A stretch of 64,000 bases of DNA from Scandinavium manionii (GTDB lineage Bacteria > Pseudomonadota > Gammaproteobacteria > Enterobacterales > Enterobacteriaceae). The stretch is from the NCBI RefSeq assembly GCF_024764775.1, contig NZ_JALIGC010000040.1:558001-622000 (forward strand). The letters run 5' to 3'. Positions 53,310 to 62,587 of the stretch are shown here, piece by piece. A program made the position numbers and the translations under genes. Under the pieces are notes generated by a model. The model had not been told where the DNA came from. It saw only the letters and a list, made by a program, of their open reading frames with translations, and ran no database searches. Every line of letters begins with the position of its first letter. Position 1 is the stretch's first letter.

Positions 53310-54209
53310 TCATTCCAGGCTAATACAGGTTCCCGCCTGCCCGGCCAGTGTCTCCTCAATGCGCGACAGGGCGCCAATCCACGCAGGTTTTCCGAGACGG
53401 GTCACGAACCCGCTGACCGCAGCGACTTTTGGTCCCATCGCGCCATCGGCTTTGGCAAACGGGGCCAGCTCCTGCGGCGTGGCCTGGCGGATCGCCCGTT
53501 GTTGCGGCGTGCCCCAGTGTTGATACACCGCATCCGCATCAGTCAGGATAACCAACCCGTCGGCCTGAATATGTTCAGCTAACAGCGCCGCCGCCAGGTC
53601 TTTGTCAATCACCGCTTCCGCCCCTGCCCCGCTTTCCAGCACTGGCACACCGCCGCCGCCGCTGCAAATCACCACGTGTCCGGCCTGTAACAGCAGCTCG
53701 ATGGCGTTGATATCCATGATCTGCTGCGGGACCGGCGACGGCACCACGCGGCGCAAATGCTTGCCATCACGCTTCATGGTCCAGTCGTGACGGGCTTCCA
53801 GCTGCGTTTGCTGCTCAGGCGCATACACCGGGCCGATAAATTTCTCCGGATCGCTGAATGCCGGGTCATCTTTCGCCACCGCTATGCGTGTCATCACCGT
53901 GGTCACCGGCGGCATGTCTGCCTCAGTGCTCAGACGCTGGGACAGCATATAGCCAATCATGCCCTGGCTTTCTGCCACCAGTACATCAAGCGGGTACGGC
54001 GTGACGCTCTCCTGATAGGCGAGATTTTGCAGAGCTAACAACCCAACCTGCGGGCCGTTACCGTGCACAATCGCCAGTCGATAGTGCTTTGCCAACCGTG
54101 CCAGGGCAGGCACTGCGCTGTCGATATTGCGATACTGATTTTCTACGGTTAGCGCTTCTCCGCGCTGAAGTAATGCATTGCCGCCGAGGGCAACCACCAG
54201 AGTTTTCAT
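53310..54209 (-). CDS. allK: AllK (YbcF), carbamate kinase
   Basis: 299 residues, ArcC family: VVALGGNALLQRGE, VHGNGPQVGLLAL, VICSGGGGVPV and DKDLAAALLAE. It makes ATP from carbamoyl phosphate and ADP, giving energy from anaerobic allantoin use. Four-base overlap with allH. In E. coli the same gene, ybcF, follows purK. Confidence 0.93.
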   Translation of the reverse strand: MKTLVVALGGNALLQRGEALTVENQYRNIDSAVPALARLAKHYRLAIVHGNGPQVGLLALQNLAYQESVTPYPLDVLVAESQGMIGYMLSQRLSTEADMPPVTTVMTRIAVAKDDPAFSDPEKFIGPVYAPEQQTQLEARHDWTMKRDGKHLRRVVPSPVPQQIMDINAIELLLQAGHVVICSGGGGVPVLESGAGAEAVIDKDLAAALLAEHIQADGLVILTDADAVYQHWGTPQQRAIRQATPQELAPFAKADGAMGPKVAAVSGFVTRLGKPAWIGALSRIEETLAGQAGTCISLE

Positions 54210-55021
54210 TGTGTTCCCTTGATAATCTGTTGTGCAGCCCAGAACCCCAGCAACGTATCAGCCCCGGAGGTATGTCCGAGCGCCAACACGGCCGCAATGG
54301 CTTCATCCAGGCGTCGTTGACGGCTCAGGGCATGGGCGAAATGCAGCAACGGTGAGGAAAAACAGCCCATCGCCGCAGAGTGCAAGTAATTGACGCTCAC
54401 GGCAGTCGTCACCTCGTTCAGTGCACTGGACGCGGCAAAAAATGGCGCGGCGCGTGAAAGGTTCAGCGCACCGAAATACCAGGCCGCCAGTAACATCCCG
54501 GTCAGCGTATCGTCATGGCTTGGCGTGAGGCCGGGACCTTTGCCCAGCCACACCCGCCAGTCAACCACCTGCCCGTTCAGTGCCACGCCAAAGGCATGCG
54601 CAAACTGGCGCAACTCATTGGGCAACGGCTGCATTGATGCCTTCCATAACGGACCAAACAGCCCGGTTTCTGCCGCATGCTGCATCTCGCTGGTCGCTAA
54701 ACGATACGGCGTAGAGGGCGACACGAGGCGCAGTGAGCAACGCCGTTGCGGCGAGCAAATGACATAACCGCCCAGCATCAGCGAATGCGCATCTGACCCC
54801 ACCCGGCTAGCCGGGCCGATCGCCTGATGCAACCGATCAAAATCATGGGCGCGTAGCACCCATCCGGCAGGGCTAACCCCACTCCCGATACGATGCAGCG
54901 TCAACATCGCCCCGCCGCCACTCTGCAGATTGATACTGCGCCGCCAGATACCTGCCAGCCGCCAGGGCTGCTCGGGATGCGTGGCCTGCAGGCTGCCGAT
55001 AAGTGGCGCAATAAGACGCAT
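54206..55021 (-). CDS. allH: AllH (YlbF), DUF2877 subunit of oxamate carbamoyltransferase
   Basis: 271 residues, DUF2877 family, with DWRVWLGKGPGLTPSHDDTL and GHTSGADTLLGFWAAQ, the conserved Gly/His/Asp stretches of the family. In E. coli the FdrA-YlbE-YlbF set has been assigned as AllFGH, the oxamate transcarbamylase. It begins directly where allG ends. Confidence 0.85.
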   Translation of the reverse strand: MRLIAPLIGSLQATHPEQPWRLAGIWRRSINLQSGGGAMLTLHRIGSGVSPAGWVLRAHDFDRLHQAIGPASRVGSDAHSLMLGGYVICSPQRRCSLRLVSPSTPYRLATSEMQHAAETGLFGPLWKASMQPLPNELRQFAHAFGVALNGQVVDWRVWLGKGPGLTPSHDDTLTGMLLAAWYFGALNLSRAAPFFAASSALNEVTTAVSVNYLHSAAMGCFSSPLLHFAHALSRQRRLDEAIAAVLALGHTSGADTLLGFWAAQQIIKGTQ

Positions 55022-56281
55022 TTAGTTCACGCCCAGCTCATCGGCCAGCGCCAGCAGCGCCTGCTCGAAGCAGCCCAGCGGCGCCCTGACCGTACCCGCG
55101 CCAATCTGGCCAATCCCGGCCTCCTTGTGAGCAATCCCGGTATTGATCAACGGAGTGATCCCGGTTTCCACCACTCGCCGGATGTCCAGCCCCAGACAGG
55201 CCCCCTGGAAATCCCAGCCGGGGATTTGCAGCTGCATGTTGCGCTCGACGAAGATTTCCGCCATTTCCTCGGAAACTGACTTCGCCGCCTCCATGCCCCC
55301 GGCACCGACAAAACGCGTCACCCCCGGGGCCGCAATCATCGCTGCTCCGCCAATACCAAAGGTTTCGGTAATGGCGCTGTCCCCCATATCCGGGTTGGCC
55401 TGCTGCTGGCTGAAGCCGGTGAAGAACAACCCCTGCGGCGTATTGACCGGCGCGGTAAACCAACGATCACCCAGCCCGCTAACGCGAATGCCGAATTGAT
55501 TACCGTTGCGGGTCATGGCGGTCACGATGCTGCCTGCCCGCACCTGCGCGCCAGCGTCCATCGCCGCTTTGCAGTAAGCCATCGCCACGTTGAGGAAGAA
55601 CTGATCGGTGAGGCTAAGGAAATCGAGGACTTCGGCAATCTGCTGCTTATCATGATTCAGACGGGCAATCTGCGGGGCCAGCACGCGCATCAACAGCGCC
55701 GAGGTGGCGATATTGCGCTGATGAAATTCATCACCCATGGTGATGCCCTGCGCCATCATGGCGGTCAGATCGATGCCACGTTCAAAGGTGCCCAGCGCTG
55801 CGCTCAGTACCGGCCCCAGCACGTCGCGCATCCAACACAGCCGCTGTTGAACGTCCTCGCCATACGCGCCAAAGCGCATCACTTTGCCGATTCCTTCGTT
55901 TAGATTACAAAAAGCGCGGTTGCCGTCGGTAATGTTCTCCACCACCAGCATCGGCATACTGGCGGAGGTGATGCCCCCCATCGGCCCCACTGCGTTGACG
56001 TGATGGCAAGGGATAAACGTGACCTGCCCGTTTTCAAGCAACGCCAGCGCACTGTGCTCATTGGCGGCCCAACCTTCAAACAGGCAGGCCCCAATGCAGG
56101 CCCCTTTCATCGGGCCGGTCATCTCCTGCCAGCGCATTGGCGGCCCGGCATGCAGCAACGTTTTTCCCTGATTAAGCACAGAGATAAGCGAGGCGGCAGG
56201 TTTGACGTCAAGCCAGTGAGGACGCGCCTGACGAATACGTTCGATTACTGCGACATTGGCTTGCGCCACGGATGTAAACAT
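55022..56281 (-). CDS. allG: AllG (YlbE), DUF1116 subunit of oxamate carbamoyltransferase
   Basis: 419 residues, DUF1116 family, complete. In E. coli K-12 ylbE is broken into two frames; here the frame is whole (LEVG-type segments AWNANEHSALALLENG, GIGGAAMIAAPGVTRFVG). It works with AllF and AllH to split oxalurate into oxamate and carbamoyl phosphate. Confidence 0.87.
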   Translation of the reverse strand: MFTSVAQANVAVIERIRQARPHWLDVKPAASLISVLNQGKTLLHAGPPMRWQEMTGPMKGACIGACLFEGWAANEHSALALLENGQVTFIPCHHVNAVGPMGGITSASMPMLVVENITDGNRAFCNLNEGIGKVMRFGAYGEDVQQRLCWMRDVLGPVLSAALGTFERGIDLTAMMAQGITMGDEFHQRNIATSALLMRVLAPQIARLNHDKQQIAEVLDFLSLTDQFFLNVAMAYCKAAMDAGAQVRAGSIVTAMTRNGNQFGIRVSGLGDRWFTAPVNTPQGLFFTGFSQQQANPDMGDSAITETFGIGGAAMIAAPGVTRFVGAGGMEAAKSVSEEMAEIFVERNMQLQIPGWDFQGACLGLDIRRVVETGITPLINTGIAHKEAGIGQIGAGTVRAPLGCFEQALLALADELGVN

Positions 56282-56290
56282 TGGAACCCC

Positions 56291-57958
56291 TTATTGCAAA
56301 CGTTCTAATAAACGCGCCAGTTGTTGATTGCCGCCCGCAACGGGCACCCACGAGTAATGCACCACAGGGGTGTCAGCCGCCTGTAAATCCAGAGCAAAAC
56401 TGCGCAGCCCGGCATTGATCACCGCCACGCCTTCCAGCAGCGCCGCTGTACTTTCTGCGAGGTGGACCGGACGTGGGCGCAGTAATTCCACCGCCAGCAG
56501 GGTCGCTTCTGGCAGAGAATTGACTACCGCTACCCCGGCATCTTCCAGAATGGCAATTTGCATCGAACGCACCTGCGGATCGCGCTCGGTGCCGGTGACG
56601 GTGACGATAACCTGAAGTGGATGCGCGGCGCTGCGTCCCGCCTGTGCTTTGCCGATGGCCTCCACCAGCGGCCCGGCAGGATCGTCGGTCGCGCCATAGC
56701 CGAGCACCACATCGAGCAACAGAACGCTGACGTCCGGTTGCTGTCCCAGGCTGGCGACCAGTTGGTTACGCAGGGACGGGTCGATCATCGGGTGCGGGCG
56801 ACCCACGGTGTAAAAATCATCGCCCAGATCGATAACCTGATGTCCTTGTGCATCCAGCATCATGCCGTGATGATGCTGCGGGTCAGGTTCGATCCCGAGA
56901 TGGCTGGCCAGCAGCATTGCGGCTTCTGCAGCCAGGGTGCCGCCGGTGTACAGTCCGCGCAAAACGCCGCCGGCAGCCGGCTCGCAGGTATCTACGCGGC
57001 TCGCAACGCGTGAAAGCAAACAGGCCAGCCGGGCTGCCTCATCCAGAGTGGCGGCAAACCAGACGTTTTCATCGTGGGCAACCGGAGAGACATAGCCGAG
57101 GAATAGCGCCACCACCGGTTTCCCGCTGGCTTTCATCGCCTGAATGACCCGATGTCGCACGGTTACTGCGGGAGGTTTGGACACAAAGGCCAGTACCTGG
57201 CTTGGCGCATCGCTCGCCAACATCTCCAGTGCAGTCAGAGCACTGATGCCCCCGACCTGCTCACTGAGGTCACGCCCACCCAGGCCAATGGCGTGGGTTA
57301 TTCCTTCTCCGGCGAGGACGATTTGCGACGTGAGCTCCTGGATACCGGTCCCGGAAGCACCGATAACCCCGATGTTTCCCTTGGGCATGACGTTAGCGAA
57401 AGCCAGCGGCGTCCCGGCCAAAATCGAGGTGCCACAATCTGGCCCCATCACGAGCAGCCCGCGTTCACGGGCTCGCGTTTTGAGTGCAATTTCATCGTCG
57501 AGCGTGACGTTATCGGAAAATATCATCACGTTTTTGCCGCTTTCCAGCGCCTGATGCGCCAGCCCGGCGGCATACTCTCCGGCAATGGAGATCAGCAGTA
57601 AATTGGCCTGGGGCAGCTTCTGACAGGCGCTTTCCCAGCGTTTCACCTGGACCAGCGACTGACCGCTCCCCGCTCCCTGAGCCAGGGCTACCAGCGCGGC
57701 ATCGAGTTGTTCAACAATCTGCTGAGTAACCGTCGTGTCCTCGGCCAGAGTGCGAATCGCCACGCAGATATCATTTGGCGTCGCCTGCTGGAAATCGTCA
57801 TGCCAAAAACCGGTGGTTTCCAGCAAGGCTTTATTGGCGGGCGTGCCCATCATTACCGACACGTCCTCTACGCTTTCTGATTCGCTTAATTTACGAGAAA
57901 TAATCATTAAGCTGACCGAATCCTGAAAGCACCCTTTTTTTATAAAGGCATGGATCAT
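56291..57958 (-). CDS. allF: AllF (FdrA), acyl-CoA-synthetase-like subunit of oxamate carbamoyltransferase
   Basis: 555 residues from ATG at 57958 (MIHAFIKKGCFQDSVSLM, as in E. coli FdrA); an upstream extension is unlikely. It is built like succinyl-CoA synthetase alpha/beta: IGVIGASGTGIQEL (Rossmann), MGPDCGTS, and TVTGTERDPQ near the end. Leader of the minus-strand unit allFGHK; divergent from allD. Confidence 0.92.
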   Translation of the reverse strand: MIHAFIKKGCFQDSVSLMIISRKLSESESVEDVSVMMGTPANKALLETTGFWHDDFQQATPNDICVAIRTLAEDTTVTQQIVEQLDAALVALAQGAGSGQSLVQVKRWESACQKLPQANLLLISIAGEYAAGLAHQALESGKNVMIFSDNVTLDDEIALKTRARERGLLVMGPDCGTSILAGTPLAFANVMPKGNIGVIGASGTGIQELTSQIVLAGEGITHAIGLGGRDLSEQVGGISALTALEMLASDAPSQVLAFVSKPPAVTVRHRVIQAMKASGKPVVALFLGYVSPVAHDENVWFAATLDEAARLACLLSRVASRVDTCEPAAGGVLRGLYTGGTLAAEAAMLLASHLGIEPDPQHHHGMMLDAQGHQVIDLGDDFYTVGRPHPMIDPSLRNQLVASLGQQPDVSVLLLDVVLGYGATDDPAGPLVEAIGKAQAGRSAAHPLQVIVTVTGTERDPQVRSMQIAILEDAGVAVVNSLPEATLLAVELLRPRPVHLAESTAALLEGVAVINAGLRSFALDLQAADTPVVHYSWVPVAGGNQQLARLLERLQ

Positions 57959-58270
57959 AACCACTCCCCAATAATTACGCCGTGCATAAAACACTGGCGC
58001 TGTTAATTTAGTTCAAGGCTATACAGCAAAAGAGTAATTAAAGGTGACAGGCATCACACCCCGTTTATTACACGAATTATTTGAACAGTCCCTCGGGTAT
58101 TACCTGTGTAATTTTAAAAAACCGACTCATTAAAAGCTTCGATAAAAACAAACTGGATTATTAAATTAATTCTAACTATCTGAATTTATCAATCCGGATC
58201 ACATATTCGATTTATTTTCACGGTATGTTGGCGCTCATTCAGCTCTCCACCGTCGTAAAAAGGAAGACCG
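57959..58270. other. allF-allD divergent promoter region
   Basis: 312 bases, AT-rich, without a gene. It drives both halves of the allantoin cluster and holds a likely CRP site (58043-58058). An AllS (LysR-type) site is expected here by analogy with E. coli but I could not single it out. Confidence 0.6.
58043..58058. promoter_or_regulatory. Likely CRP site
   Basis: GGTGA-CAGGCA-TCACA fits TGTGA-N6-TCACA at 9 of 10 bases. It would give catabolite control of allantoin use. Confidence 0.55.
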
Positions 58271-59320
58271 ATGAAAGTCAGCCGGGAAACACTCTTTCAA
58301 CTTATTCAGCAGAAGTTGACCAAAGCAGGGCTTAATAGCGACCAAGCCGCCACCGTTGCCGAAGTACTGGTGTTTGCGGATGCGCGGGGTATCCATTCTC
58401 ATGGCGCCGTCCGCGTGGAGTATTACGCCGAGCGCATTTCCAAAGGCGGCACTAACCGCAAACCGGTCTTCCAGATGGAACAAACCGGCCCCTGCTCTGC
58501 CGTGCTTCATGCGGATAACGCGGCTGGTCAGGTTGCCGCCAAGCGGGGGATGCTGCACGCCATCGAACTGGCCCAGGAAAAAGGCGTGGCAGTGGTCGGC
58601 ATCAGCCGGATGGGCCACAGTGGCGCTATCTCCTATTTCGTGCAGCAAGCTGCCCGGGCGGGGATGATCGGCATTTCGCTGTGCCAGTCCGATCCGATGG
58701 TGGTGCCGTTTGGCGGGGCAGAGATTTACTATGGTACCAACCCGCTGGCCTTCGCCGCACCGGGTGAAAACGGCGATATCATGACCTTTGACATGGCGAC
58801 CACCGTGCAGGCGTGGGGAAAAATTCTTGATGCCCGCTCGCGTCAGGAACCCATCCCCGCGACCTGGGCCGTCGACAGCCACGGGGCCCCTACTACCGAT
58901 CCGTTTGCCGTCCACGCGCTGCTGCCCGCCGCCGGGCCAAAAGGTTACGGACTGATGATGATGATTGACGTACTGTCCGGTATTTTGCTCGGATTACCGT
59001 TCGGCAAACAGGTCAGTTCAATGTATGACGATTTAAGCCACGGACGAAATCTCGGACAATTACATATTGTCATTAACCCAGCCTTTTTCTCCTCGAGTGA
59101 ATTGTTTCGCCAGCATTTAAGTCAAACCATGAGTGAATTAAATGCCATTCAGCCCGCACCAGGGTTTAACCAGGTGTATTACCCTGGGCAAAATTTAGAT
59201 CTTTATGAAAAGGAATCAACAACCCATGGCATAGAGATTGTTGATGATATTTATGACTATCTGGTTTCAGACGCGATATATACCCGCTCGTATGAGACGA
59301 AAAATCCGTTTGCCCAGTAA
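58271..59320 (+). CDS. allD: AllD, ureidoglycolate dehydrogenase
   Basis: 349 residues of the malate/L-lactate dehydrogenase-like family: ADARGIHSHGAVR (catalytic His region), RMGHSGAISYFVQQA and YYGTNPLAFAAPGE. It oxidises (S)-ureidoglycolate to oxalurate with NAD+. Start after AAGGAAG. First gene of allDCE. Confidence 0.96.
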   Translation: MKVSRETLFQLIQQKLTKAGLNSDQAATVAEVLVFADARGIHSHGAVRVEYYAERISKGGTNRKPVFQMEQTGPCSAVLHADNAAGQVAAKRGMLHAIELAQEKGVAVVGISRMGHSGAISYFVQQAARAGMIGISLCQSDPMVVPFGGAEIYYGTNPLAFAAPGENGDIMTFDMATTVQAWGKILDARSRQEPIPATWAVDSHGAPTTDPFAVHALLPAAGPKGYGLMMMIDVLSGILLGLPFGKQVSSMYDDLSHGRNLGQLHIVINPAFFSSSELFRQHLSQTMSELNAIQPAPGFNQVYYPGQNLDLYEKESTTHGIEIVDDIYDYLVSDAIYTRSYETKNPFAQ

Positions 59321-59336
59321 TAACAGGTTTTAATAT

Positions 59337-60575
59337 ATGGATAACGTATTTCGCAAAGCGATAGAAGACACGCTGCCATGGCTTTCAACTTTCGGTGCCG
59401 ACCCGAGTGGCGGAATAACCCGTTTACTTTATTCGCCGCAGTGGCTGGAGACCCAGCAACAATTCCGGCAGCGGATGGCCGACGATGGGCTGGAAACCCG
59501 GTTTGACGCAGTCGGAAACCTGTTCGCCCGCCTGCCGGGCACCCGCTATCCCGATGAGGTGATCCTCAGCGGTTCGCATATTGATAGCGTGGTCAACGGC
59601 GGCAATCTCGACGGTCAGTTCGGCGCGCTGGCCGCCTGGCTGGCTATTCGCTGGTTGAAAGAGACCTACGGCTTACCGCTGCGCAGCCTGGAAATGGTGG
59701 CGATGGCGGAGGAAGAAGGCAGCCGCTTCCCGTATGTGTTCTGGGGTAGCAAAAACATCATGGGCGAGGCCAACCCCGCCGACGTGCGTGATATCAGCGA
59801 CGCGCAGGGCATTGGCTTTGTCGAGGCAATGCACGCCTGCGGCTTTGCCCTGCCTGCCGCGACTCTCCCGGCACGCAAGGACATCAAAGCCTTTGTCGAG
59901 CTGCATATCGAGCAGGGGCGAACTCTCGAAACCCACCAGCAGGCGATTGGCGTGGTGCATGCAATTGTCGGCCAGCGCCGTTATACGGTCACGCTCTGCG
60001 GTGAGTCTAACCACGCGGGCAGCACGCCGATGAGCTATCGCCGCGATACGGTGCACGCTTTTAGCCGCATCTGCAGTGAATCTGTCGCCAAAGCGCGGGC
60101 GGAGGGCGATCCGCTGGTACTGACCTTCGGCAAGGTCGAGCCGCAGCCCAATACCGTGAACGTCGTGCCGGGTAAAACGCTTTTTACCATCGACTGCCGT
60201 CACACTGACGCCCAGGTGCTACAGCAATTTACCGAGCGCCTTGAAGCGAATATGCGCCAGATTTGCCAGCAGGAAAATGTCGACATCGATATTGACTTGT
60301 GGATGGACGAAGCCCCGGTGCCGATGGACGCCAACCTGGTGGCGCAACTTACCGCCCTGTGTAAATCGGAAAACCTCAACTACCGCGTCATGCACAGCGG
60401 TGCAGGCCATGATGCGCAAATTTTTGCCCCGCATGTCCCGACCTGCATGATTTTTATCCCCAGCATCGGAGGCATCAGCCATAACCCGGCAGAACGTACT
60501 CACATGACCGATCTGGCGGAAGGCGTCAAAACGCTGGCGCTGATGCTTTATCAATTGGCTTATAAGGAACTGTAA
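59337..60575 (+). CDS. allC: AllC, allantoate amidohydrolase
   Basis: 412 residues of the M20/peptidase-like hydantoinase family. Metal ligands: SGSHIDSV (H81), GNLDGQFG (D92), EEEGSRF (E126/E127), ELHIEQG (His about 193) and SGAGHDAQ (His about 384). It releases ammonia and CO2 from allantoate to give ureidoglycine. Two bases before allE. Confidence 0.96.
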   Translation: MDNVFRKAIEDTLPWLSTFGADPSGGITRLLYSPQWLETQQQFRQRMADDGLETRFDAVGNLFARLPGTRYPDEVILSGSHIDSVVNGGNLDGQFGALAAWLAIRWLKETYGLPLRSLEMVAMAEEEGSRFPYVFWGSKNIMGEANPADVRDISDAQGIGFVEAMHACGFALPAATLPARKDIKAFVELHIEQGRTLETHQQAIGVVHAIVGQRRYTVTLCGESNHAGSTPMSYRRDTVHAFSRICSESVAKARAEGDPLVLTFGKVEPQPNTVNVVPGKTLFTIDCRHTDAQVLQQFTERLEANMRQICQQENVDIDIDLWMDEAPVPMDANLVAQLTALCKSENLNYRVMHSGAGHDAQIFAPHVPTCMIFIPSIGGISHNPAERTHMTDLAEGVKTLALMLYQLAYKEL

Positions 60576-60577
60576 CA

Positions 60578-61363
60578 ATGGGATATCTGAATAACGTTAT
60601 CGGCTACCGGGATGATTTACTGGCCAGCCGTTCCATCGTCCGCCATGGTAACTATGCCCTGCTGACGCCAGATGGTCTGGTGAAAAATATCATTCCTGGC
60701 TTTGAAGGTTGCGACGTCACGATCCTCTCCACGCCGAAGCTGGGGGCGACCTTCGTTGATTACCTTGTCACTCTGCATCAGGATGGCGGCAACACGACGG
60801 GCTTTGGTGGCGAAGGCATCGAAACGTTCCTCTATGTTATCGAGGGCAGCATTAGCGTCGAAGCCGGTGGTGAGCGTTTTGCGCTGACACAGGGTGGCTA
60901 TCTGTACTGCCCGCCGGATATGCTGATGACCTTTAAAAATCAGCAGGCTGCCGACAGTCAGATATTTCTCTATAAGCGCCGCTATGTTCCGGCTGCGGGT
61001 CACGCGCCGTATCGGGTCTGCGGCAATGCCAGCCAGCTGGAGCAAATCCATTATGAGGGCATGGACGACGTCATTCTGCTCGATTTCCTGCCTAAAGAAT
61101 TGGGCTTTGACATGAACATGCACATCCTGTCGTTTGCACCGGGCGCCAGCCACGGTTATATCGAAACGCATGTGCAGGAACACGGGGCCTACATTCTTTC
61201 CGGTCAGGGGGTGTATAACCTCGATAACAACTGGGTGCCGGTGAAAAAAGGCGATTACATCTTTATGGGTGCGTACTCGCTGCAAGCGGGCTATGGCGTT
61301 GGGCGTGGGGAAGCCTTCAGCTATATCTATTCGAAAGACTGTAACCGCGACGTGGAAATTTAG
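60578..61363 (+). CDS. allE: AllE, (S)-ureidoglycine aminohydrolase
   Basis: 261 residues, two cupin domains; the second has the Mn2+-binding set in SHGYIETHVQEHGAYIL followed by VKKGDYIFMGAYSLQAGYG. It converts ureidoglycine to (S)-ureidoglycolate and ammonia. Last of allDCE; a terminator follows. Confidence 0.96.
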   Translation: MGYLNNVIGYRDDLLASRSIVRHGNYALLTPDGLVKNIIPGFEGCDVTILSTPKLGATFVDYLVTLHQDGGNTTGFGGEGIETFLYVIEGSISVEAGGERFALTQGGYLYCPPDMLMTFKNQQAADSQIFLYKRRYVPAAGHAPYRVCGNASQLEQIHYEGMDDVILLDFLPKELGFDMNMHILSFAPGASHGYIETHVQEHGAYILSGQGVYNLDNNWVPVKKGDYIFMGAYSLQAGYGVGRGEAFSYIYSKDCNRDVEI

Positions 61364-61395
61364 TTTAGCTATGTTGGCTTGAGTTTGTTCTGTTT

Positions 61396-61423
61396 AGCCA
61401 CGGCAAGCGCCGTGGCTTTTTTT
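61396..61423 (+). terminator. Terminator after allE
   Basis: AGCCACGGC (61396-61404) pairs with GCCGTGGCT (61409-61417), followed by six T's. It lies in the short gap between the convergent allE and glxK genes. Confidence 0.9.
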
Positions 61424-62564
61424 ACGCCATCAACTGACCGATCCTGATGGCACAGGCAATGTTTCGCGCACAGTGATAGAGATTGTTTTGGCCATCGGCC
61501 AATACCTCGGGCAGCGGTGCAAGGCGCGGTAAAATGCTGAAAACCGCGTCGATACCGTGCTGATGAATCACCTCCACGCCCTCACCTAGCACGCCCGCAA
61601 TGCCGATCACCGGCACGTTAAACTGCTTCGCCACCCGGGCCACTCCCATCGGGGCTTTACCGCCGACGGTTTGTGAATCGATGCGCCCTTCCCCGGTTAG
61701 CACCAGCGTCGCCCCGTCAATTGCCTGCGCCAGACCTACCGCCTCAATCACGATATCAATCCCCGGTTTGAGCTGCGCATTAAGGAACACCACAGCGGCA
61801 ATGCCCATCCCACCCGCGGCACCGCCGCCCGGGAGCGTGCTTACCTCGACATCGGTCAACGTTTGCAGCACCCCGGCATAGCGGGTCAAACCGCGCTCAA
61901 GCGTCTCAACCATACCCGGTGTAGCCCCTTTTTGCGGGCCAAACACCGTGGCCGCCCCGCGCGGGCCAATCAGCGGATTATCCACATCGCAGGCCACTTC
62001 TATCCGACACTTTTTCAGCAGCGGATCTAACCCCTGCAGATCAACCCGCTCCACGTGCAACAGGGCCCCGCCGCTGGCTGACAGTTCCTTACCCTGAGCG
62101 TCAAAAAAACGTGCGCCCAGCGCCTGCGCCATGCCCATACCGCCGTCTACGGTGGCGCTGCCGCCGATACCCAAAATGATATGCCCGATCCCGGCCCGTA
62201 GCGCGTGACGGATAAGCTCCCCGGTGCCGTAGCTAGTCGCTCGCAGCGGGTTTCGCGCGTCAGGCTCCACCAGCATCAACCCGCTGGCCGCGGCCATCTC
62301 AATCACCGCCGTTGCGCCATCCCCGGTCACGCCGTAGAACGCCTCAACCGGCGTTCCCTGCGGGCCAGTGACCGTCACCGGGACAGTCAGTCCCGAGGTG
62401 GCGGCGACCATCGCCTCAACGGTGCCTTCGCCGCCATCGGCAATCGGTAAACACTGATATTCCGCGTCGGGAAAAATAGCGGAGAAGCCCGCCTGGATTG
62501 CTTGTGCGCATTTTTGCGCACTGAGGCTTTCTTTGAATGAATCAGGGGCAATCACAATTTTCAT
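61422..62564 (-). CDS. glxK: GlxK, glycerate 2-kinase of the allantoin/glyoxylate route
   Basis: 380 residues of the GarK/GlxK family: APDSFKESLSAQKCAQAI, IADGGEGTVEAM, GIGGSATVDGGMGMAQALG and LTGEGRIDSQTVGGKAPMGVA. It makes 2-phosphoglycerate from glycerate. Separated from ybbY by 23 bases and probably read with it. Confidence 0.95.
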   Translation of the reverse strand: MKIVIAPDSFKESLSAQKCAQAIQAGFSAIFPDAEYQCLPIADGGEGTVEAMVAATSGLTVPVTVTGPQGTPVEAFYGVTGDGATAVIEMAAASGLMLVEPDARNPLRATSYGTGELIRHALRAGIGHIILGIGGSATVDGGMGMAQALGARFFDAQGKELSASGGALLHVERVDLQGLDPLLKKCRIEVACDVDNPLIGPRGAATVFGPQKGATPGMVETLERGLTRYAGVLQTLTDVEVSTLPGGGAAGGMGIAAVVFLNAQLKPGIDIVIEAVGLAQAIDGATLVLTGEGRIDSQTVGGKAPMGVARVAKQFNVPVIGIAGVLGEGVEVIHQHGIDAVFSILPRLAPLPEVLADGQNNLYHCARNIACAIRIGQLMA

Positions 62565-62587
62565 GCTACATCCTTACGGTAGGGAGA

